Assembly: GCA_963751775.1 (NCBI GenBank)
Contig: CAVVVW010000028.1
Coordinates: forward strand, 372,001-436,000
DNA: 64,000 bases
Origin: CADEEN01 sp963751775
GTDB lineage: Bacteria > Pseudomonadota > Gammaproteobacteria > Burkholderiales > Burkholderiaceae_C
Direction of reading: 5' to 3'
The position numbers and the translations under genes were made by a program. Positions within the stretch are counted from its first letter, which is position 1. Each line of letters opens with the position of its first letter. The notes beneath the pieces were generated by a model that saw only the letters and a list, made by a program, of their open reading frames with translations, was not told where the DNA came from and searched no databases. Positions 58,061 through 64,000 of this stretch are shown piece by piece.

Positions 58061-58645
58061 CGAGCATGGACTTCTTCCTGGCGCCGGCGAGCTTGGGCGC
58101 GGCTCAGGCCGCCGCCACAACTGGGCAAGCAAGGCCTGGCCCGCCGGCCAGTCGCCCAGCCCGGAATCGCCGTTGATGTGGCCGGCGGCACCGAGGCCGA
58201 CCTGCCGGGCGCCCCACTCGCGTACCAGGCGCGCGCCGCGCTCGGGCGTGCCGAACGGATCGTCGTCACTGGTCACGGCGATCGCGGCGAAGGGCAAGGC
58301 GCGCCGAACGATGGGCCGCCAGGGCAGCAGGTTGGGCGGCATGTCGTCGCGCTCGATGTCGGGCGGCGCGACCAACAGGGCGCCTTGCACCCGCGCGGTG
58401 TGCTGCGAGTGCGCGGCCCACGCGGCGACCAGATGGCAGCCCAGGCTGTGCGCGACCAGCACGGCGGGCACGTCGCTTTCGAGCAGCACCTCTTCGAGCC
58501 GCGCCATCCAGTCGCCGCGCTTGGGCCACAGCCAGTCGTTCTGGGTCACGCGCCGGTAAGCATGCAGCCGCTCCCAGCGGCTTTGCCAATGTGCGGGACC
58601 GGAGTCGAGCCAGCCCGGCAGCAGCAGCACGCGCGGCGCCATCAT
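57923..58645 (-). CDS. RBBP9/YdeN family alpha/beta hydrolase
   Basis: A serine hydrolase of about 185-240 residues with LLLPGWLDSGPAHWQSRWE near the start, the nucleophile in VAHSLGCHLV, the acid in TSDDDPFG, and the histidine in AAGHINGDSGLGDWP. As written, the frame runs 138 bases into the SRPBCC gene; after QLWRRP a one-base change would give a stop near 58105, the more natural end. Genes of this family between parA and parB are common in Burkholderiales. Physiological substrate unknown. Confidence 0.84.
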   Translation of the reverse strand: MMAPRVLLLPGWLDSGPAHWQSRWERLHAYRRVTQNDWLWPKRGDWMARLEEVLLESDVPAVLVAHSLGCHLVAAWAAHSQHTARVQGALLVAPPDIERDDMPPNLLPWRPIVRRALPFAAIAVTSDDDPFGTPERGARLVREWGARQVGLGAAGHINGDSGLGDWPAGQALLAQLWRRPEPRPSSPAPGRSPCSMIAALVAACHPGCRCWATPPRGPTFSRPAQRGHQGAGAAGLRADR

Positions 58646-58688
58646 GTTCTATCCTTCGCCAATTGCAGCATGACATTTTGGGCCCGCC

Positions 58689-59660
58689 ATGAGAAAGCAC
58701 ACCGTGTTCGTCGACGGCCAGGAAGGCACCACCGGCCTGCGCATCCACGAATACCTGGCCGCGCGCAGCGACATCGAGGTGTTGAAGATCGATGGCGACA
58801 AGCGCAAGGACGCCGGCGAGCGCGCGCGCCTGTTGAACGCCGCCGATGTCGCCTTCCTGTGCCTGCCCGACGCCGCGGCCAGGGAGGCGGTGGCGCTGGT
58901 CACCAATCCCGACACCTGCATCATCGACGCCAGCACGGCACATCGCGTGGCGCCGGGCTGGACCTTCGGCGTGCCCGAGTTGGCGCCAGGCCAGCGCGAT
59001 GCGCTGCGCCGGGCCAAGCGCATCGCCAACCCGGGCTGCCACTCGACGGCCTTCATCGCGCTGCTGCGCCCGCTGGTCGATGCCGGCATCGTCGGCCGCG
59101 ACCTGCCGGTGACCGCGACCTCGATCACCGGCTACTCGGGCGGCGGCAAGAAGATGATCGAGCAGTACAAGTCTTCAGCCGCCGCCTTCGCGTCGGGTGC
59201 CGGCGGCGACCCGCAACTCGAGGCGCCGCGCCCTTACGGCCTGAAGCTCAGCCACAAGCATGTGCCGGAGATGATGGCCTACAGCGGCCTGACCGTGAAG
59301 CCGGTGTTCATGCCCATCGTCGGCAACTTCTACAAGGGTCTGGCCGTGAGCGTGCCGCTGCACCTGTCGCAACTGCGCGCCGGCACCGACGGCGCGGGCC
59401 TGTTGCGCGCCTTCGAGCGCCACTACGAGGGCGAACGCTTCATCCGCGTGATGCCGCTGGCGGACGCGGCCGGCGCCGAACCCAACTTCTTCGACGTGCA
59501 GGGCGCCAACGACACGAATCGAATCGACATCTTCGTCTTCGCCGACGACCGGCAGGCGATCCTGATCGCACGCGAAGACAACCTCGGCAAGGGCGCCAGC
59601 GGCGCGGCCGTGCAGTGCATGAACCTGCACCTGGGTTGCGACGAAGGCCTGGGTCTTTAG
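58689..59660 (+). CDS. argC: N-acetyl-gamma-glutamyl-phosphate reductase (ArgC, type 2)
   Basis: This intact 323-residue enzyme of arginine synthesis reduces N-acetylglutamyl phosphate to the semialdehyde using NADPH. The N-terminal VFVDGQEGTTGLRIHEYLA, the catalytic cysteine in IANPGCHSTAF, SITGYSGGGKKMIEQY, and HKHVPEMMAYSGL, as well as the short length, identify the type 2 form. It is the only plus-strand gene within the parA-parB segment and is transcribed divergently from the hydrolase with 43 bases between. Confidence 0.94.
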   Translation: MRKHTVFVDGQEGTTGLRIHEYLAARSDIEVLKIDGDKRKDAGERARLLNAADVAFLCLPDAAAREAVALVTNPDTCIIDASTAHRVAPGWTFGVPELAPGQRDALRRAKRIANPGCHSTAFIALLRPLVDAGIVGRDLPVTATSITGYSGGGKKMIEQYKSSAAAFASGAGGDPQLEAPRPYGLKLSHKHVPEMMAYSGLTVKPVFMPIVGNFYKGLAVSVPLHLSQLRAGTDGAGLLRAFERHYEGERFIRVMPLADAAGAEPNFFDVQGANDTNRIDIFVFADDRQAILIAREDNLGKGASGAAVQCMNLHLGCDEGLGL

Positions 59661-59666
59661 GCCCGA

Positions 59667-60480
59667 TCACACGACGGGCCCTGCGGTCCGGCGCCAGCCG
59701 GTAGTGGTAGGCGTAGGCGTCGGCAAAGCCCAGGCGCTGGTAGACGCCGCGTGCGGCGTGGTTGCCGGCATCGACCTGCAGGTAGGCGTGGCGCGCGCCC
59801 TCGTCGCGGGCCTGCACCAGCAGGCGCGAGCAAAGCCGCGCTGCCAGGCCCTGCCCACGCGACGGCTCGGCGGTGAAGACGTCGTACAGGCCGACCAGAT
59901 CGCCCTCGCGAGCGAACTGGCCGCAGGCCAGCAGTGCGCCGTCGCTTTCGCGGCGCAGGGCCAGCGCGCGAAACGGCACCGGCGAGAGCTCGAGCCGCTG
60001 CGCATGGGCCTGGCTTTGCGCCAGCGGCGAGCCGCGCAACTGGCCGATGGCCTGCGCGAAGGCGCTGTGGCCCAGCGACTGCCATGCCAGCCCCGACGGC
60101 GCCGGCGGGTTGTCGACGGCGTCGAGCGAGGTGCAGACCATCACCCGCGTGTCGTCGATCCGCGGCCAATGGCGCGCCTCGAGCTGCGCATCGAGGTTGG
60201 CCGGCCGGCTGAACGGGGTGATGCGCAGCACCATCGGCAACTGGGCCTCGGCGAACACCGCCGCCGCACGCGCCAACTTGTCGGCCAGCGGCAGCACGCC
60301 GGTGGCCACGGCATTGACGCAGCGCGCGCGCTTGGCCTTGCCCGGTGAGAAGCGGACCAGCCAACCGTCGAGCCAGCGCTGCTGCGGCGGCGCGCTGGCG
60401 TTCAGGCCGGCGTCTTCGATGCGCGCGAGCAGCAGCGGGTCAAAGCCCGCCCCCAGCGAACGCAGCACGGCCGTCACCAC
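59667..60480 (-). CDS. GNAT family N-acetyltransferase; uncertain end
   Basis: An acetyltransferase-like protein of about 270 residues. The N-terminal half (RWLDGWLVRFSPGKAKRARC) resembles GNAT proteins with a degenerate first domain; the C-terminal half has DVFTAEPSRGQGLAARLCSR, the acetyl-CoA binding loop, and YLQVDAGNHAARGVYQRLGF. The body frame stays open across argC; one of the other frames stops at 59667, right after the expected family end HYRLAP, so a one-base change near 59690 is likely. It lies between a family A repeat after parA and convergent argC. Confidence 0.78.
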
Positions 60481-60514
60481 GGGCCAGGGCTCGGAGCTCT
60501 GGCTGACCGCCCGG

Positions 60515-60572
60515 GCCGCTGCCGGCGCCCCCCTGGGGGGAGGCGCCGCAGGCGCTTCGGGGGGGGTTCACT
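60515..60572 (-). repeat. Family A repeat after parA (shortened)
   Basis: On the minus strand the block begins one base after the parA stop with ACCCCCCCCGAAGCGCC and contains GCGCC-TGC-GGCGC and CCCCCC-AGG-type stems. The third hairpin (CCGGC-AAA-GCCGG) of other copies is missing, replaced by unrelated GC-rich sequence. Confidence 0.75.
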
Positions 60573-61346
60573 TCACGCCAGCGTCTTGACGCGCTCGACC
60601 ATCTCGCGTGCAAATTCGATGTAGGCCACTGCGCCCCTGGACGCCGGGTCGAAGACCACGCCGGGCTGGCCATAGCTCGGCGCCTCGGCCAGGCGCACGT
60701 TGCGCGGGATCAGGGCCTTGAAGACCTTGTCGCCGAAATGCGCTTCGAGCTGGGCGCTGACCTGCTGCTGCAGCGTGATGCGCGGGTCGAACATCACGCG
60801 CAACAAGCCGATCAGCTGCAACTCGGGATTCAGATTGGCGTGCACCTGCTTGATGGTGTTGACCAGGTCGCTCAGGCCCTCGAGCGCGAAATACTCGCAT
60901 TGCATCGGCACGATCACGCCATGCGCGCTGCACAGGCCGTTGAGCGTGAGCAGGCTCAGGCTGGGCGGACAGTCGATCAGCACGAAATCGTATTCGCCCA
61001 TGACAGCGGCGAGTGCGTCGCGCAGGCGTTCGTTGCGGCGCTCCAGCGCAACCAGTTCGACTTCGGCGCCGGCCAGTTCGCGGTTTGCGCCGAGCACGTC
61101 GTAGCCGCCTTTGAGACTGCTTTGCCTGGCCTCGGCGACGCTGGCCGACTCGAGCAGCACGTCGTAGATGCTGAGGTCGAGCTTGCGCTTGTCGATGCCC
61201 GAGCCCATCGTCGCGTTGCCCTGCGGATCGAGGTCGACCACCAGCACGCGCTGGCCGACCCGCGCCAGGCCGGCGGCCAGGTTGACCGTGGTGGTGGTCT
61301 TGCCGACCCCTCCCTTTTGATTGGCGATGCAGAAGATGCGCGTCAT
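60573..61346 (-). CDS. parA: Chromosome partitioning ATPase ParA
   Basis: This intact 257-residue ParA/Soj ATPase has the deviant Walker A KGGVGKTTT near residue 10, DLDPQGNATMGSGI, Walker B-like FVLIDCPPSLSLL, and GLLRVMFDPRITLQQQ. It positions replicated origins together with ParB. ATG at 61346 gives the standard MTRIFCIANQKGG; an ATG two codons upstream is possible. Upstream lies LysE; rsmG and mnmG, which usually come next, are not in the window. Confidence 0.94.
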   Translation of the reverse strand: MTRIFCIANQKGGVGKTTTTVNLAAGLARVGQRVLVVDLDPQGNATMGSGIDKRKLDLSIYDVLLESASVAEARQSSLKGGYDVLGANRELAGAEVELVALERRNERLRDALAAVMGEYDFVLIDCPPSLSLLTLNGLCSAHGVIVPMQCEYFALEGLSDLVNTIKQVHANLNPELQLIGLLRVMFDPRITLQQQVSAQLEAHFGDKVFKALIPRNVRLAEAPSYGQPGVVFDPASRGAVAYIEFAREMVERVKTLA

Positions 61347-61362
61347 GCGCATCAGTCTCGCA

Positions 61363-61986
61363 TCAATCCGAGCCAGCAGAGCCGAAGCCGATCAGGAACA
61401 CGCCGGCCAGCCGTTCCAGCCAGCGCGCAGCGCTGCGGTGCGCGCGCACCTGCGCGGCCACTGCATTGGCGAACGCGCACAGGGTCAGGCAATACACCGC
61501 GGTGATGACGGCGATGGTCACGGCCATGGCGGCGAAGGTCGGCAGCCCGCGATGCGTGGCCGGGTCGATGAAGAGCGGGAAGAAGGCCATGTAGAAGACG
61601 ATCGCCTTCGGATTGAGCAGGGTGATGAAGAAGGCCTGCCTGGCGTAGTCGCGTGGTTCGATACGCACCGGCGACGCGCTGCCGTCGCCGCGCGACAACA
61701 GCAACCTCAGGCCGATCCAAGCCAGGTAGGCCGCACCCGCGTACTGCACCGCCTTGAAGGCCACCGGGTACGCCGCCAGCAGCGCGGCCACGCCGGCCAC
61801 GGCCAGCCACAGCAGCACCTGGTCGCCGACGATCACGCCCAGCGTGGCCGCGGCGCCGGCACGAAAGCCACCCTTGCCGGTGGAGGTCAGCAAGGCGAAG
61901 GTGCCGGGCCCGGGCAATGCCAGGAAAAGCAGGATGGCGGCGCAGAAGGCGCCGTAGTCGTGGATGCCAAACAGGGGACCGGCCAT
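61363..61986 (-). CDS. LysE family amino acid exporter
   Basis: This membrane protein of about 207 residues has six helices and the family's opening AILLFLALPGPGTFALLTS, with GFRAGAAATLGVIVGDQVLLW and FFITLLNPKAIVFYMAFFPLF. LysE/RhtB proteins export amino acids or derivatives. The last residues (GSAGSD) differ slightly from the usual end, so a one-base change at the very end is possible. Its position just before parA matches many Burkholderiales genomes. Confidence 0.88.
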   Translation of the reverse strand: MAGPLFGIHDYGAFCAAILLFLALPGPGTFALLTSTGKGGFRAGAAATLGVIVGDQVLLWLAVAGVAALLAAYPVAFKAVQYAGAAYLAWIGLRLLLSRGDGSASPVRIEPRDYARQAFFITLLNPKAIVFYMAFFPLFIDPATHRGLPTFAAMAVTIAVITAVYCLTLCAFANAVAAQVRAHRSAARWLERLAGVFLIGFGSAGSD

Positions 61987-62034
61987 GGGGCACGAGGTTA
62001 CCGTACCGCCGCGCCTGAACGACAATCGCGCCCC

Positions 62035-63098
62035 ATGAACCCCGAGCCCTCTGCCGCCGAGTCGAGCCAGGTGCCACCCGAGCCGGCAGGCGGAACCGAC
62101 CTTGCAGGCACGACAGCGCGTGATGGCGCCGCCGTCGGCACGACCGTGGCCTTGCCTGGTTCGGCGGCCGGTGCCTTGCCCGCGGAAGTCGGCGGACGCG
62201 CCGGTGCTTTCGCCCGCCGCGGATGTGGCGAACGCGCCGGGGCTGTCGCCCGCCGCGGATATGGCGAACGCGCCGGGGCTGGCGCCCGCCGCGTGTGGCG
62301 CCCGGCTGGCCGAGTTGTTCCCTGCGCTGTTCTCCGCGGCCGGTGCGCCCGGGCCGGTCAGGCCGATCAAGCTGCGCATCCACGCCGACATCCAGGCCCG
62401 CGCGCCAGGAATCTTCAGCAAGCGGGCGCTGGGCATCTTCTTCAGTCGCTACACGACGACCAACGCCTACCTGAAGGCGTTGACGCTCGCGCCGCACCGA
62501 TTCGACCTCGACGGCCAGGCGGCCGGCGAGATCAGCGACGAACACCGCCGCCTCGCAGCCGAGGAACTGGCGCGCCGCCAAGCATTGGCTGCCGAACGGC
62601 GCGCCGCGCAGCGGCCGGCGCCACGTCGCGATGCAACGGGCCGGGACGACGGCGCTGCGCCCGGCGCGCAGCGCGAGCCGGCTCCGGCACACCAGCCCGA
62701 CCCACGGCCGGACGCGCGCCGCGCGGCGCCACCGCGGCAGCGTCCACGCGACAGTGCGCAGCGAACCGACAGGCGCAACGACGCGATGCCGCCGTCGCGC
62801 CCTGAGCAGAGCGCACGGCCGCCGCGGCGTGGCGAACCTGCGCCGCGGGCGCACACCCGCACAGCGTCGCGCGCCGATGCCACCGGTGCCGGAGTCGCAG
62901 GCGCCCGCGGCCCTGCCGGTCGATCCGGCGCAGCGCGAACGCGTGTTGTTGCTGCGCAGTTTCGAGGCCAGCCCCCTCAGCAAGGCCAATTTCTGCGCCC
63001 TCAAGGGCATCTCCGAAGCCACGCTCGACGCGGCGCTGGCCCGGGCTGAAAGCGAAGGACCGGTGAAAGCTGCGCCGAAGAAGAGCAGCAGCCGGTAG
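62035..63098 (+). CDS. proQ: ProQ/FinO domain RNA-binding protein with repeat-rich N-terminus; frameshifted
   Basis: The central FinO/ProQ domain is clear: LAELFPALFSAAG, RPIKLRIHADIQARAPGIFS, LGIFFSRYTTTNAYLKAL and RFDLDGQAAGEISDEHRRLA; it binds structured RNAs. The N-terminal part is low complexity and holds a three-copy 12-residue tandem repeat (62192-62299). After a long basic linker, a C-terminal segment VLLLRSFEASPLSKANFCAL begins a small extra domain. Frame changes lie near 62180 and between about 62760 and 62900. The start ATG at 62035 gives MNPEPSAAESSQ. Length, about 354 residues, is longer than E. coli ProQ. Confidence 0.85.
62192..62299 (+). repeat. 36-bp tandem repeat, three copies, inside proQ
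   Basis: Three in-frame 36-base units (62192-62227, 62228-62263, 62264-62299) encode ADAPVLSPAADV, ANAPGLSPAADM and ANAPGLAPAACG. Units two and three differ at only a few bases, so the array is recent and could vary in copy number. Confidence 0.85.
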
Positions 63099-63327
63099 GA
63101 AGAGCGTCCAGAACGCTTCGTGTCTCGACCCAGCGCGCCCCGGGGTCCCTGAAGTTGGGAGACCACGGCCGCGCTCTGATAGCTGGTATCTGCGGGCCAT
63201 GGGTGCGGGGCGCTATGCACCCGCTCTGCCGTCCCGTGTCAGGCGGGCATTGGCACGGCGCGGCCTCTCGTGCGACTCGCGCTCATCGTCATCGCAGCAC
63301 GCTGCAGGCCCCGCGCCGACCCGCCGG

Positions 63328-63819
63328 CTATTCCTTCGGCTCGTCGATGAAGCGCGCGGCAAAGGCTTCGGCGACGGCCGCACCGCGCACGTCGCGCAAC
63401 ATCTGCGCGCCCAACACCAGCAGCGGCCGCAGTTCGGGCATCGACTTCGAGCGCTCAATCTTGATGGCCAAGGTTTCCGCGGCCGGGCCCAGGTGGTCGT
63501 TGAGTTGGCGCACGGCATCGCGGCGCAGCGCATCAAACGCGGCCCCGGCACCTTCGCGCGTCGGCGCCATGCCCGATGGCGGCACCGGCCTGCGTTCGGG
63601 CGGCCGCGCGGCCAGCGTCGCCAGCACTTCGATAAAGCCATCGGCCAACAGGCTGGCCAGCGCTCCCTCTGCGTCGGTCTGAATCATGCGCATGAGTTCG
63701 TCGTCGGCGCGTTTGCCGTCGACCAGGATCAGCGCGCTGCGAACGCGTGGCGACAAGCGATGCGCCCGCGTCTCGATTTCGGCGGCGCCTTTGGCGGTCT
63801 TTCGATAGACGATCGTCAT
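63328..63819 (-). CDS. Uncharacterised protein
   Basis: This 163-residue soluble protein starts MTIVYRKTAKGAAEIETRAH, continues RLSPRVRSALILVDGKRADD, and has a proline-rich linker near residue 75 and a helical C-terminal half ending FAARFIDEPKE. The N-terminal part resembles a small winged-helix-like module seen in Burkholderiales hypothetical proteins, with VRSALILVDGK as the most typical segment. Function unknown. Its end faces proQ, 229 bases away, where nothing else is recognised. Confidence 0.72.
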   Translation of the reverse strand: MTIVYRKTAKGAAEIETRAHRLSPRVRSALILVDGKRADDELMRMIQTDAEGALASLLADGFIEVLATLAARPPERRPVPPSGMAPTREGAGAAFDALRRDAVRQLNDHLGPAAETLAIKIERSKSMPELRPLLVLGAQMLRDVRGAAVAEAFAARFIDEPKE

Positions 63820-63920
63820 GTAGAGCGCAGGATAGCGCGACGCGGCTCGGCCACCATCGGTGCCGGCGTCTTTTTGGGCAATCGGCCGCAGGTTGCCGCG
63901 TGGTGCTGCGCCGGGCGGCG

Positions 63921-64000
63921 TCAGAGAAACGTGATCCGTACGGCCCGCACCGCCGTGCCGTCGGCGGAAAGCGTGCCCTGCATGCGCACCTTGACGCCGT
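63921..64000 (-). CDS. C-terminal fragment, DUF5666-like (cut by window edge)
   Basis: The last 26 residues of a minus-strand gene read GVKVRMQGTLSADGTAVRAV and end RITFL. This resembles the repeated beta motif (G-x-x-V-x-V-x-G) at the end of DUF5666 proteins, which are usually exported. Only the end is visible, so both frame and family are tentative. Confidence 0.5.
   Translation of the reverse strand, partial: GVKVRMQGTLSADGTAVRAVRITFL

Overview
The window is very GC-rich chromosomal DNA, packed with genes on both strands. It looks like a betaproteobacterium of the order Burkholderiales, probably near the Rubrivivax/Leptothrix/Comamonadaceae groups. The grounds are the LysE-ParA-hydrolase-ParB neighbourhood, the FinO/ProQ protein, the TRAP/TAXI and CUT1 importers, and the overall codon style. 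No phage, insertion sequence, CRISPR array, rRNA or tRNA was seen. One caveat covers everything: about 20 otherwise normal genes are broken by single-base frame changes, while family motifs continue in the next frame. Because this also hits parB, sequencing or assembly indels are more likely than gene decay. Coordinates of such genes span all the pieces.

Layout: 1-393 is the start of prkA. From 771 to 19146 lies a large sugar-acid region. It holds manD / exported methyltransferase / mannonate oxidoreductase, a dienelactone hydrolase, and a GntR-controlled operon (TRAP DctPQM, mandelate-racemase-type dehydratase, SDR, UxaA). It also holds kdgK with an SDR, a hydroxyacid dehydrogenase, gluconokinase, a cupin and small proteins. 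Several dehydratases and KdgK point to hexuronate/aldonate breakdown through 2-keto-3-deoxygluconate. From 19153 to 24665 lies an operon for a TAXI-TRAP importer, a class III aminotransferase and a carboxymuconolactone decarboxylase-like protein; its substrate is unknown.

From 26518 to 45668 are an IlvD/Edd sugar-acid dehydratase, two complete CUT1 ABC importers, a second FadR-type GntR regulator, two LtnD-like dehydrogenases, and the tetronate set otnK-otnC-otnI-denD plus SDRs. This gives an essentially complete route from L-threonate and D-erythronate to dihydroxyacetone phosphate. The start of each importer operon carries the same nine-base motif over its predicted -10 box.

From 46381 to 56493 lies an envelope region. 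ArnT-like glycosyltransferase, GtrA and an Nramp transporter run on the plus strand. ChbG/NaxD-like deacetylase, polyprenyl-phosphate glycosyltransferase and a second GT39 enzyme run on the minus strand, divergent from a PmrAB/QseBC-like two-component system. PmrA-box-like direct repeats precede both glycosyltransferase groups. I read this as a predicted regulated amino-sugar (lipid A type) modification system, the most interesting unit here. From 56583 to the end are parB, an SRPBCC protein, a hydrolase, argC, a GNAT protein, parA, LysE, a ProQ/FinO protein and two partial or uncharacterised genes.

Two families of hairpin-rich repeats sit directly after stop codons within or at the end of operons (nine copies), and in two places appear to supply the ribosome binding site or N-terminus of the next gene.
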